Part shown: piece by piece, positions 1 to 7,897 of the stretch | Position numbering within the stretch: the stretch's first letter is position 1 | Layout of the letters: each line of letters begins with the position of its first letter | NCBI GenBank assembly: GCA_947383065.1 | Contig: CANDCB010000003.1 | Span: forward strand, 1 to 12,710 | Source: an uncultured Bacillota bacterium | GTDB taxonomy: Bacteria; Bacillota_I; Bacilli_A; RF39; UBA660 | Direction of reading: 5' to 3' | DNA: 12,710 bases | The notes under the pieces: model-generated | What the model saw: only the letters and a program-made list of their open reading frames with translations | Databases searched by the model: none | Told to the model about the DNA's origin: nothing | Position numbers and translations under genes: made by a program

Positions 1-16
1 ACATTAGAGTTCTAAG

Positions 17-1246
17 TTATTTTAAATATATTGGTTTACCAGTTTTTTCATCAATACAAAGTAAATTTTCGTAATCCTTACTATCTACTGGTAAGTTTTT
101 ATTTTCAAGACGTTTTTTTATTAAACCATTAACAAAAGAATATATTATAGAGAATATTGGTACACCTATAATCATCCCTACTATACCAAATAAACCACCA
201 AAAATAAGTAAAGAAAATAAAACCCAAAAACTACTTAAACCAATTTTTCCACCTAATATTTTAGGGCCAATAATATTACCATCTATTTGTTGTAATATAG
301 TAATAAAGATTAAGAAACCAATACATGCTCCTGGATCTACTAAAAGAATTAAAAATGCACTCGGTATTGCTCCAATAAATGGACCAAAATAAGGAATTAT
401 ATTCGTAACTCCAACGATAACAGAAATTATTAAAGCATATGGCATTTTAAAAATAACCATAGATATGAAACAAATTATACCAATAATTAAACTATCAATT
501 AATTTGCCACTAAAGAAATTGCCAAATATTTTATCGGTATATAAAGTATTTTCAATAATTATATTAACTTTATCATTATCAAAGAAAGTATATAAAAGTT
601 TTTTAGTTTGAGCTTTAAATTTCTCTTTATCAAATAAAACATAGATAGAAATTATATAGCCGATTGCTAAATTATAGATTACTTTTAAAGTACCAAAAAT
701 ACCATTACCTAATAGAGTCATTGCATCATTAAAAACACCATTATTTAACCAAGATGTTAAGAACTCAGAAAATCTGCCATAATTATCATCTATTAGGGTT
801 CTTATTTCTTCACTACCACCAAATAAGTCTATAAACATTTCTTTAGTGTTACTTAAATAAATATTAATATTAGTTAATAACATTTGTAAACTTTTCATAA
901 TTTCTGGAAATAAGAAACTTATACATGTAAATAAAAAACCAAGAAAAATAACAGTACTTGTAATTAGAGATAAAACTCTTGAAAGTTTATCAGGATATTT
1001 TTTCTTAATAAATCTGGCTAATAGTTGATTATATACTTTTTTTTCAAAGAAATTAACAACAGGATTCATTAAGTAAGCAATAGCTAAACCATATATAAAT
1101 GGCATTAGAATTGTGAAAATTGCTTTTATAAAAGAAAAAATATAATCCCATCTATAAAAGGCAAAAAAGAGTAAAATTAATGCTGCACAGACACAAAATA
1201 AAGTTAAGCCCCAAGCAACATATTTGTTTTGAAATTTTTCTTTCAT
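17..1246 (-). CDS. AI-2E/PerM family polytopic membrane transporter
   Basis: This 409-residue integral membrane protein belongs to the PerM/AI-2E transporter family (PF01594, formerly UPF0118). I see about eight hydrophobic stretches, near residues 11-30, 40-60, 91-113, 180-205, 250-268, 270-290, 295-320 and 340-375, with the family's long amphipathic stretch between the third and fourth. The diagnostic segment is NIIPYFGPFIGAIPS at 282-296, followed by GPKILG at 327-332 and a glycine-rich last hairpin. Family members export small molecules or ions and a few act as Na+/H+ antiporters; the substrate here cannot be read from sequence, and the AI-2E name should not be taken literally. The ATG lies 9 nt after the upstream reductase gene, and its ribosome site (AGAGTGA) overlaps that gene's TAG stop, so the two are probably translationally coupled. 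It ends in TAA 16 nt from the window edge. Confidence 0.9.
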   Translation of the reverse strand: MKEKFQNKYVAWGLTLFCVCAALILLFFAFYRWDYIFSFIKAIFTILMPFIYGLAIAYLMNPVVNFFEKKVYNQLLARFIKKKYPDKLSRVLSLITSTVIFLGFLFTCISFLFPEIMKSLQMLLTNINIYLSNTKEMFIDLFGGSEEIRTLIDDNYGRFSEFLTSWLNNGVFNDAMTLLGNGIFGTLKVIYNLAIGYIISIYVLFDKEKFKAQTKKLLYTFFDNDKVNIIIENTLYTDKIFGNFFSGKLIDSLIIGIICFISMVIFKMPYALIISVIVGVTNIIPYFGPFIGAIPSAFLILLVDPGACIGFLIFITILQQIDGNIIGPKILGGKIGLSSFWVLFSLLIFGGLFGIVGMIIGVPIFSIIYSFVNGLIKKRLENKNLPVDSKDYENLLCIDEKTGKPIYLK

Positions 1247-1255
1247 ATTATCACT

Positions 1256-2386
1256 CTATCTAACAATTATTTCAATATCACTAAGAGGATATGTCGAACA
1301 TGGATGAATATAATTATATAGCTTGTCGCTTTTTATTCTTTTATCATTAATTATTTTTACTTCACCTTTAACTAGTTCGCTACGGCATAAGCCACAAGAG
1401 CCATTTTGACATTTATTAGGAATAAATCCCCCTGCTTCAATTAGTGATTTCATAATTGTTTTATTATTATAACATGGTATTTCATATTTTATATCATTTA
1501 AATATACAGTTAAATTATATTTTATTACTTTTTTAATATTACAAGTTGGGAGAAAATTATCATATCTTATAAATTTCTTGGGTAAATTAAAATCTTTTAA
1601 TTCATTATCTAGATGTTTAAGTAAGCCCTCACTACCAGCGATGAAGATACTTGTTTCTTTTTCTTTATAAACTTTATTTATCATATCAAAAGAAATAAAT
1701 TTTTTTGTATTTGTCTCTTTATCATAATTAAGAATAAAATTAATTTTTATTTTATTAGATAGTTCTGCATATTCTAAAAGTTCATCTTTAAAAAGAAAAT
1801 CAGAATCATTTTTTTCACTATAAAAAATAGTTAGATTAAAATCTTCTAATCCACTTATTATAGCTTGAGTCATAGATATTATGGGGATAATTCCTTGATC
1901 AGAGACAATGGCAATAACATTTTTTTTATCTCTTAGAGGCTGGTAATAAAAATTGCCAAAAGGATAAGAAATACTTAAGGGTTCATCTTTTATAGCATCT
2001 TTAAATAAATAATTAGAGACTTGATTATTTTCATCTTTTTTAACGATTATGGTATATTCTCCAACAAAACTTTTGGCGGGATTACTAGCCAAACTAAAAG
2101 GAGCCATATAAAATTTATCATCAATTTTTACTGTAACTGAGATTTTTTGACCGGCTTTAAATTGTGGAAATGAATTATTTTCAAGACTTTTTATAGTTAT
2201 TTTTTTATGGTTATAATTTTCACTAGTAATACTAGATATTTTGGCATTAATATTATCTTTAGTTAATTGGTCTATTACTTCAATATTTTCTTTTGTATGG
2301 GGACTTTTTAACCAATTTTCACGAGTTTTACCTAGTTTAGTAATCTTATTATCATCAAGATTTTTTAGGATATTTAAACTATTCAT
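1256..2386 (-). CDS. FNR-type flavin reductase fused to C-terminal [2Fe-2S] ferredoxin domain
   Basis: This 376-residue NAD(P)H-dependent electron-transfer protein probably passes electrons from NAD(P)H through FAD to a plant-type [2Fe-2S] cluster. Domain order: an N-terminal leader of ~45 residues, a ferredoxin-reductase-like FAD barrel (about 50-150, with PFSLASNP near 96-103 as the RxYS-type flavin site), a nucleotide-binding domain (about 155-275, with SDQGIIPIIS near 162-171 and AGSEGLL near 250-256), and a ferredoxin domain (about 290-376). Cluster ligands are Cys326, Cys331, Cys334 and Cys363, the CX4CX2C...C pattern. The architecture resembles NqrF and phenol-hydroxylase-type reductases. 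I chose ATG 2386 because GGATGGTG lies 6 nt before it; an in-frame ATG at 2398 has AAAGGG directly against it with no spacing. The start overlaps the end of the upstream flavoprotein gene by 8 nt, so that flavoprotein is the likely partner. The partner and reaction are inferred. Confidence 0.85.
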   Translation of the reverse strand: MNSLNILKNLDDNKITKLGKTRENWLKSPHTKENIEVIDQLTKDNINAKISSITSENYNHKKITIKSLENNSFPQFKAGQKISVTVKIDDKFYMAPFSLASNPAKSFVGEYTIIVKKDENNQVSNYLFKDAIKDEPLSISYPFGNFYYQPLRDKKNVIAIVSDQGIIPIISMTQAIISGLEDFNLTIFYSEKNDSDFLFKDELLEYAELSNKIKINFILNYDKETNTKKFISFDMINKVYKEKETSIFIAGSEGLLKHLDNELKDFNLPKKFIRYDNFLPTCNIKKVIKYNLTVYLNDIKYEIPCYNNKTIMKSLIEAGGFIPNKCQNGSCGLCRSELVKGEVKIINDKRIKSDKLYNYIHPCSTYPLSDIEIIVR

Positions 2387-3854
2387 AATGAGCACCATCC
2401 CTTTTATTAGTTATATAATAAGTTGAAGCATAAAGATAAGCATCTCCTGCAAAACCTGAAACTATTTCTAAGCCATCTATATAGTTTTCATTATTTTTAT
2501 TTAAAAGCCTTGGTAATATATCATCTAAGTTACTAAAAGTAAAACCATTAACTCGATTATCATATATACTTGAATTTACGTTAGATAAAGGGCTAATTAT
2601 TTCTATTTCTTCGATAAAATCACTAATATTTGTCTTAGTATATGCTTCAAATAAAGAAATTACTTGTTTGGCAATAGTTTCTTCTTTTATAAATACTTCT
2701 TCTAAAGATGGATAAGTATATTTGGCAAAAAAAGTATTAATTGTTATAACTGAAGTTCCTGGTTTTAAAGATGATTCATTAGAATTATTATGAACTAGAG
2801 CTATTAAAGAAAGGTCTTTTAAATCGTCATCAGTTATTTTAAAATCTAGTGTATCATAGATTAAGTATAAGAAGTCATCTAGTCCTAAACTTGAAGCCCT
2901 TCTATTAAGGCCAATATTAATTGTAAACATCTTATTAGTTAGAGTTCTTTTATGAAGACTATTTAAAGCTAATTTTGGAACTTCATTAGTTGTTAGTAGA
3001 TTATGATAAACTCTATATTCATTACTATTAACTATAACTTTATTACTATAATAGCAAGTACCATCTTCTAACATTACACCATTTACTTTATTATCATCTA
3101 TAAGTAATTTAGTAACACGACTATTAAGTTTAATTTCTCCACCACGTTCTAAAAAACTATTAGAAAGACTTATTGCAACATTATAACTACCATTATTTAA
3201 AAAGTTTAAGCCATAGGTTAAAGCATTATATAAAAAGATACTATAGGTAACAAAAGATAGCTCATCTGGACTAGTTTGCCATAATAAACAAAATGAATTT
3301 AATACTTTAATGGCTTTTGAAGGCATTTTAATAATATTCCATACTTTATTAACAGATAAGTCACAAAGACGAGAAAAATTATTAAAATTATTTTTTAAAT
3401 AATTATAGTCAATATTTGGAAGTACTCGATCGATATATTCTAAAGCTTTTTTACATTCTATCGCTAAGTCAAAAAATATATTTAGGGGACCTTTAGCACT
3501 TTTTACATAGTCCTCAATAGTTTTTTTAAATGATTCTATCCCAAAAGGTAAAGTCATATCATATTGAGGAGTTATTAAATGAGCTAAATTGGGTAGATTT
3601 AAAGCTGGAATATCGTCATCTATTTGTGCTCGATGCATAAAATTTTTTAAAGTATAAATTTCTTTATCAGTGTTTAAGAATAGACAAGTATAATTATCAC
3701 CAAATTCAAAACGACCTTTTTTGGTACGAACTGAACATCCACCTATATTATTGTTTTCATCTATTACGAGAACTTTCAATCCTTGATTTTTAAAAATAAC
3801 AGCTTGAGTAAGACCACTTAAACCAGCACCAACGACAATTACATCATAGTTCAT
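2379..3854 (-). CDS. NAD(P)/FAD-dependent oxidoreductase, CrtI/retinol-saturase-like
   Basis: This 491-residue flavoprotein belongs to the phytoene desaturase/retinol saturase superfamily of amine-oxidase-fold enzymes. The N-terminus carries the Rossmann dinucleotide motif GAGLSG (residues 9-14) with Asp32 at the end of strand 2, followed by IGGCS near 37-41, where this superfamily usually reads GG(R/C)(A/S). A C-terminal GFAGDAYLYAS near 467-477 sits where the FAD-closing GD motif is expected. I see no signal peptide and no clear membrane segment. Family members desaturate, isomerise or saturate C=C bonds in hydrophobic polyenes; no carotenoid pathway gene is present here, so a carotenoid substrate is not supported. 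It heads a tight unit with the reductase (8-nt overlap) and the PerM transporter. The start is well supported: AGAAGGTG lies 4-5 nt upstream, and an extended -10 promoter lies about 38 nt upstream. Family assignment is firm, substrate unknown. Confidence 0.85.
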   Translation of the reverse strand: MNYDVIVVGAGLSGLTQAVIFKNQGLKVLVIDENNNIGGCSVRTKKGRFEFGDNYTCLFLNTDKEIYTLKNFMHRAQIDDDIPALNLPNLAHLITPQYDMTLPFGIESFKKTIEDYVKSAKGPLNIFFDLAIECKKALEYIDRVLPNIDYNYLKNNFNNFSRLCDLSVNKVWNIIKMPSKAIKVLNSFCLLWQTSPDELSFVTYSIFLYNALTYGLNFLNNGSYNVAISLSNSFLERGGEIKLNSRVTKLLIDDNKVNGVMLEDGTCYYSNKVIVNSNEYRVYHNLLTTNEVPKLALNSLHKRTLTNKMFTINIGLNRRASSLGLDDFLYLIYDTLDFKITDDDLKDLSLIALVHNNSNESSLKPGTSVITINTFFAKYTYPSLEEVFIKEETIAKQVISLFEAYTKTNISDFIEEIEIISPLSNVNSSIYDNRVNGFTFSNLDDILPRLLNKNNENYIDGLEIVSGFAGDAYLYASTYYITNKRDGAHYE

Positions 3855-3892
3855 AAGACACCTTCTTTTTATTCTAATTATTTTACTTTTTT

Positions 3893-3901
3893 ATTATATC
3901 A
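3893..3901 (-). promoter_or_regulatory. Extended -10 promoter for the redox operon
   Basis: On the minus strand this reads TGATATAAT, a perfect extended -10 (TGnTATAAT). No good -35 is visible 17 nt upstream. The gap to the flavoprotein ATG is about 38 nt, enough for a leader with the AGAAGGTG ribosome site. There is no clear terminator between the ABC permease gene and this promoter, so readthrough from upstream is also possible. Confidence 0.6.
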
Positions 3902-3936
3902 TTTTTATTTATCTTTTAATAATAAAACTTAAAGAT

Positions 3937-5517
3937 TCATTTATTTAAATTTTCTAACAATTTTTTGCGATTAAGAAATAGATATAATAAACAAATTATT
4001 TGACTGATAAAAAGGATTAATGTATAACTTCCTAGTAGAATTTCATATTTTTTGTAAACTGGTAGAAAAAAAGGTCCAATACCTAAAATAATAGCTAAAA
4101 AAGGAGGTATCATACCAATTAAGCGTTGTTTTATTATAGCATTATCTGTCATTTCATTTTTCTCTATAAAGCGATAATCTAAAATTACGGATACTAAATT
4201 AACAAACATTAAAGCAATAAAAGGTAATAAAAAACTATATATAGTACTCCATTTGCTTAAATTAAGAGTGAATAAAACAATAAGACCATTTATGATAACA
4301 AATATAGTCCCTAAAAAGACACTTACTAACCATTTAACAAAAATTATATTATTTATTTTTAATGGTAAGGTAAGAAGAAATTTAATATAATTCTTTTCAA
4401 TACTCATACTACATATTGAGGAGTTAGAGATGGCAACAATTAAAATTAATAAAGTGGGAACATAAAGATTAAGATAAAATTCAAAATTAGGTATTTCGTA
4501 ATATAATGATATATCAAAAATATTTAGAAAAAGAAATAAAATAAAAGATAAAATACAAGTTATACCAAAGGAATTAAAAAGATAAAATTTGTTTTTAAAA
4601 AGGAATAGAAATTCTTTTCTTATTAAGCCTCCTATTTTATGTAAATTATGAGTCTTTTTATATTCAAAACTTATTTTCTTTTTTTCACCTTTTAATAAAG
4701 AACATATTTTCAAATAATTATTTGAAATAGTAAACATGTAAATATAAATAAAACTAATAGGAATTGTTATAAGTAAGATAAACCACAAGATATTAATAGT
4801 AGATAAACTATTATTAAATAATAAACCTATAAAATAGATAGTATTACTTTTGTCTACAAAACTTTTTAATAGATTTTCAAAACTATTAGTATTTATATCT
4901 TTAAAAGTTAAAATGGTTAATATGATAAAAACAATTATAAGGATAATTTTTATAATTTTAAATAGATGGCTATTATTAGTTTTTGTTTTGTAATAATTAT
5001 TTATATAGACAATTATGGTTGCTAAAATAATTGGTATTAGAGGAATAATTAAACAACTTAAAATATACATTAAAATAAAAGTATCTTCTAAATTACTATT
5101 AAAGTAAGCATAACTAAAGAATGCCCCAGCCATAACAATAATTACATAAAAAAGATTTTTTAAATAAATGGTAAATAGTTTGCTAAATAAAATTTGGTGT
5201 CTAGTTAAAGGAAGGGCAAATAGTTTTTCTAAATCGGTACTTTTTAAAATAGCTGATTCAACAAGGAAAAGGTTTAGAAAAAAACATAAAAAGCTACTAA
5301 TTAAAAAGGAAATATTTAATATTAAGAATTTTTCATTAATATTAATTTTGATAAATAGATTATATAGAATAAAACCATATACTAAAGCTATAATAACTAT
5401 GATTATACTTTTCTTTTCTAAATTACTTTTAACTCCTTCATTTTTAGCTATTATAATTTTATTAATATCAAAAAGATTAAGAATATTAATCCAGATTAGT
5501 TTAAATAATTTATTCAT
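3937..5517 (-). CDS. ABC-2-like exporter permease (PF16949-type)
   Basis: This 526-residue, very hydrophobic protein is the membrane half of an ABC exporter with the ATPase encoded just upstream. About twelve transmembrane stretches can be read: five to six in the first ~270 residues, a basic cytoplasmic stretch near 273-303 (KGEKKKISFEYKKTHNLHK...), then another six. The SMSIEKNYIKFLLTLPLK segment (about 370-387) matches the 'SLEGK.FWILKSLP' loop typical of the putative ATP-binding-cassette permease family PF16949, and an equivalent 'DLEKLFALPLTRHQI' occurs in the first half (near 95-109), so the protein looks internally duplicated. The substrate is unknown; lipid, peptide or drug export are all possible. 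Its ATG overlaps the ATPase gene by 8 nt. It is the only gene of the fifteen that ends in TGA. Confidence 0.85.
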   Translation of the reverse strand: MNKLFKLIWINILNLFDINKIIIAKNEGVKSNLEKKSIIIVIIALVYGFILYNLFIKININEKFLILNISFLISSFLCFFLNLFLVESAILKSTDLEKLFALPLTRHQILFSKLFTIYLKNLFYVIIVMAGAFFSYAYFNSNLEDTFILMYILSCLIIPLIPIILATIIVYINNYYKTKTNNSHLFKIIKIILIIVFIILTILTFKDINTNSFENLLKSFVDKSNTIYFIGLLFNNSLSTINILWFILLITIPISFIYIYMFTISNNYLKICSLLKGEKKKISFEYKKTHNLHKIGGLIRKEFLFLFKNKFYLFNSFGITCILSFILFLFLNIFDISLYYEIPNFEFYLNLYVPTLLILIVAISNSSICSMSIEKNYIKFLLTLPLKINNIIFVKWLVSVFLGTIFVIINGLIVLFTLNLSKWSTIYSFLLPFIALMFVNLVSVILDYRFIEKNEMTDNAIIKQRLIGMIPPFLAIILGIGPFFLPVYKKYEILLGSYTLILFISQIICLLYLFLNRKKLLENLNK

Positions 5518-6223
5518 CTATAACTAGCTCCATAAAAGTTTCTTCTAAAGTTTTATCCTTTATAATTCGATCCATTTCACCATCTACTATAAGTTTACCA
5601 TCTTTAATAATGGCAATACGATTACATAACTTTTCGGCAACATCTAAAACGTGAGTGGAAAAAAAGATAATTTTTCCTAAACGAGCTTTTTCTTTTAATT
5701 CTTCTTTTAAAATATAACTAGCTTTAGGATCTAAACCAACGAATGGTTCATCTAATACATATAATTTTGGATCATGGATAAAAGCACTTATTAAGATTAA
5801 CTTTTGTTTCATACCATGAGAGTAACTGCTAATTAGATTATCTAGTTCTTGATAAAGTTCAAATTTAGTAGCATATGTTTTTATTTTTTCCTCTCTTTCT
5901 TTAAATGTTAAATCAAAGATGTCAGAAATAAAATTAAGATATTGCATACCAGTTAAATGTTCATATAAAATTGGATTATCAGGAACATAAGCAATATTAC
6001 TTTTATATTTAAGAGGGTCTTTAGTAATACTTACTTTATCAAGTAAGATATCGCCTTCTGTTATATGATTAATACCAACTATAGATTTTATAGTAGTTGT
6101 TTTACCTACGCCGTTACGACCAACAAAAGCATAAATATCCCCTTCTCTTACTGAAAGATTTAAATTGTCAATTACTTTTTTACCTTTTATATATTCTAAA
6201 CTATAATTTTTTATTTGAAGCAT
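5510..6223 (-). CDS. ABC transporter ATP-binding protein (EcsA/ABC-2 exporter type)
   Basis: This 237-residue ATPase energises the adjacent permease. Motifs in order: Walker A GRNGVGKT (35-42), a Q-loop region YVPDNPILYEHLTG (79-92) with Asp82 where many ABC proteins have Gln, signature SYSHGMKQK (133-141), Walker B LYVLDEP (154-160) with catalytic Glu159, D-loop GLDP (163-166) and switch His191 in FFSTH. The signature reads SHGMKQK rather than LSGGQ, and the Asp in the Q-loop is seen in many EcsA-like and ABC-2 exporter ATPases, so I do not read either as a loss of function. Its ATG overlaps the preceding gene's TAA by one base (TAATG), and a strong AGGGGGGAT ribosome site lies 7 nt upstream. 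The 3' end overlaps the permease gene by 8 nt. Membrane protein, ATPase and permease form one operon. Confidence 0.92.
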   Translation of the reverse strand: MLQIKNYSLEYIKGKKVIDNLNLSVREGDIYAFVGRNGVGKTTTIKSIVGINHITEGDILLDKVSITKDPLKYKSNIAYVPDNPILYEHLTGMQYLNFISDIFDLTFKEREEKIKTYATKFELYQELDNLISSYSHGMKQKLILISAFIHDPKLYVLDEPFVGLDPKASYILKEELKEKARLGKIIFFSTHVLDVAEKLCNRIAIIKDGKLIVDGEMDRIIKDKTLEETFMELVIDE

Positions 6224-6750
6224 TAAAAATCCCCCCTATCAATTATTTTTTCTGTCTCTTTAAGAAATTTATATAATTCTTCTTTATTTTTCTTATATTC
6301 TTTAGAAGAACCTAAAATAAAGGAATTAAACATACATTTTATTTTTTCTAAATTTCCCATATTAGAAATAAAAGATATTTTAACTATTATAAAATTAAAG
6401 ATTTTATTTACTGTTAAGGATCTTATTTTTTCTAAAGGGATTTCAAAAACTTTTTTTTCTTTAAAAGATAAATGTTTAAATTGAACATATATAATTTTAG
6501 ACTTACTTATTGCTAAGCCTGATTTTCTAGTACCTAAATATATTCCTATAATAAAAAGAATTGCAAAGTAAGTAATCCAATAAATTTTTATAGGAAGATA
6601 ACGCATAATAATTCTTAAAATATCAGCAAATATAACCGTCAATAATATAGTAGCTAAAGTATTACCATACCATGTTGCAAAAACTGTATTAGTTATTTTT
6701 TCTTCACTATTATTTTGCATTTTACGCCTGAAAAATTCATAGTTAAACAT
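6223..6750 (-). CDS. Small membrane protein with two N-terminal TM helices and PH-like tail
   Basis: I do not recognise this 175-residue protein with certainty. It has a polar N-terminus (1-28), two hydrophobic helices (about 31-49 and 54-73), then a cytosolic beta-rich region (about 80-155: SKSKIIYVQFKHL..., EIPLEKIRSLTVNK...) and a final charged helix (155-170). The beta region, with 'EIPLEKI.S' followed by short strands and a C-terminal helix, resembles bacterial PH-like domains of membrane proteins; that is inference from pattern. It is the first gene of the ABC exporter operon, joined to the ATPase by a TAATG overlap, so it may be an accessory or regulatory subunit of that exporter. The start is set by AAGGTG 5 nt upstream, and a promoter lies just before it. 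Confidence 0.7.
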   Translation of the reverse strand: MFNYEFFRRKMQNNSEEKITNTVFATWYGNTLATILLTVIFADILRIIMRYLPIKIYWITYFAILFIIGIYLGTRKSGLAISKSKIIYVQFKHLSFKEKKVFEIPLEKIRSLTVNKIFNFIIVKISFISNMGNLEKIKCMFNSFILGSSKEYKKNKEELYKFLKETEKIIDRGDF

Positions 6751-6769
6751 AACATCACCTTGTTAATTA

Positions 6770-6778
6770 ATTATATCA
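6770..6778 (-). promoter_or_regulatory. Extended -10 promoter for the ABC exporter operon
   Basis: The minus strand reads TGATATAAT. A partial -35, TTGGAA (6794-6799), lies 18 nt upstream. The -10 ends only 19 nt before the ATG, so a start about 7 nt downstream of it would give a leader of roughly 13 nt with AAGGTG near its very 5' end. Confidence 0.65.
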
Positions 6779-6802
6779 TATTGCACATCTTCTTTCCAAA
6801 AT

Positions 6803-6825
6803 AAAAAGGCATTAAATGCCTTTTT
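6803..6825 (-). terminator. Rho-independent terminator after the SWIM gene
   Basis: This is a perfect inverted repeat: AAAAAGGCATT and its complement around a single central base, the A-rich and T-rich flanks giving a U-tract in either direction. It sits 10 nt past the TAG of the SWIM-domain gene and closes the four-gene unit that starts at 9534. No plus-strand gene ends here, so I assign it to the minus strand. Confidence 0.85.
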
Positions 6826-6835
6826 AGTTATTAAT

Positions 6836-7861
6836 CTATTTTACTTTATATTTAGCTAATTCTTTTGATAAAGTGCATTCATCATCATCTTCGAGTACTT
6901 CAAAAGCACATTTACCATTTTGGATTATATCAACAGGAAAAATCTTCCCATCAGTTGATATAAGTAATATTTTATCGTCTTTTATACCAAAGGTATAATG
7001 AAAGTTCCCAATTGTAACTTTTTCTAAAAGGGTTTCTTCACGCCCAGTATATTTAACTTTATAAAAATTATTGAAATTTTTTTCTCTTAAAGCTAATAAG
7101 GCTGCATAGATATGTTTACAATAATGATTAACTTTACAATCGCACCACATTAAAACATATTCATCAGATACTTTACTTAAGAGAATTAAATGGGGGCCAT
7201 TATCTTCAACTATGGCTAGGTATTTATCATCTACTTTTTCTAAAAAGCGTACTTGTCCTGTTTCATATAATTTTCCACCAGCTTGAATACTCGTAGCACG
7301 AAATATTTTAATTGAATCACCTTTAAATAAGTCGAATTTGACTGGTTTGGTATAATTATAACGTTCTTCTAGTCCATCAAATTTAGCAAATATTTCTTGA
7401 AGAAAAACTTCCATACTACGTGGTAAATAAGCAAATATTAAAGCCATTGGATCAATTAAATTTTCTAATTCTAATGGTAAGAAACGGTCAAAAATAAATT
7501 CACGTGGTTCGCCTTTAAAATAACTTAATATTTCAACACGATCTCCTAAAATATCATCATTAAAACTATATGTATTTTCATAAGTTATTTTTTGCATTGC
7601 TTCAACTATTTTTAAAGATAGATATTTGGTTACCATCTGAGAGCTTATAAAGTCTTCAATTGTTTTAACATTAAAAAAGTTAAGGTCAATCCAAACAATT
7701 TTATAAACAGCTAATTTTCTTATATAATCAAATCTAATATATATATTATTACCATTATAATTTGATAAATATATTGACATTACTAATTCATGTCCTCTTT
7801 TACGTAAATAATCATCTATCTTATCAAAAACACTTTTACTTTTTCTTCTATTAAATAACAT
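6836..7861 (-). CDS. SWIM zinc-finger domain protein
   Basis: This 341-residue, apparently cytosolic protein has one recognisable domain, a SWIM zinc finger: Cys240, Cys242, Cys248 and His250 (CxCx5CxH) in the segment VLMWCDCKVNHYCKHIYAALLAL. SWIM fingers bind zinc and mediate DNA or protein contacts in SWI2/SNF2 ATPases, MuDR transposases and Rad51-associated proteins, but here there is no helicase or transposase domain. Residues 1-180 are mixed helix and strand; 180-235 look like a beta-rich module preceding the finger; 270-340 form another beta-rich tail. ATG 7861 follows two in-frame stops and no strong ribosome site is visible, so translation may depend on the CmpB-like gene 36 nt upstream. 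A later Met28 has AGAGGA about 12 nt before it and is a weaker alternative. Function unknown. Confidence 0.8.
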   Translation of the reverse strand: MLFNRRKSKSVFDKIDDYLRKRGHELVMSIYLSNYNGNNIYIRFDYIRKLAVYKIVWIDLNFFNVKTIEDFISSQMVTKYLSLKIVEAMQKITYENTYSFNDDILGDRVEILSYFKGEPREFIFDRFLPLELENLIDPMALIFAYLPRSMEVFLQEIFAKFDGLEERYNYTKPVKFDLFKGDSIKIFRATSIQAGGKLYETGQVRFLEKVDDKYLAIVEDNGPHLILLSKVSDEYVLMWCDCKVNHYCKHIYAALLALREKNFNNFYKVKYTGREETLLEKVTIGNFHYTFGIKDDKILLISTDGKIFPVDIIQNGKCAFEVLEDDDECTLSKELAKYKVK

Positions 7862-7897
7862 TATATCATCTACTTTTTTCTTTCTACATTTATTTTA

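Noticed and set aside
1..16. Start of a further gene or a terminator at the left edge
   Set aside because: A short TTAGA/TCTAA repeat and a minus-strand ATG at 2-4 are visible, but sixteen bases are too few to decide.
2387..2398. Alternative upstream ATG (2398) for the [2Fe-2S] reductase
   Set aside because: The purine-rich AAAGGG lies directly against this ATG with no spacing, while ATG 2386 has a GGATGGTG site at 6 nt.
3902..3936. Terminator after the ABC permease gene
   Set aside because: The only inverted repeat (ATCTTT-AA with TTAAAAGAT) is all A/T, needs a bulge, and is not followed by a T-run.
5168..5527. 119-codon plus-strand open frame antisense to the ABC permease
   Set aside because: It is fully antisense to a well-supported gene, lacks family resemblance, and matches the pattern of shadow frames in AT-rich coding DNA. 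Other plus-strand frames at 2241-2426, 7953-8156, 8271-8453, 10120-10353 and 11766-11948 were rejected for the same reason.
7860..7868. TGATATAAT, a perfect extended -10, at the start of the SWIM-domain gene
   Set aside because: It overlaps the start codon itself, so transcription from it would begin inside the gene; probably a chance match in AT-rich sequence. An internal promoter for a shorter product from Met28 is conceivable but unsupported.
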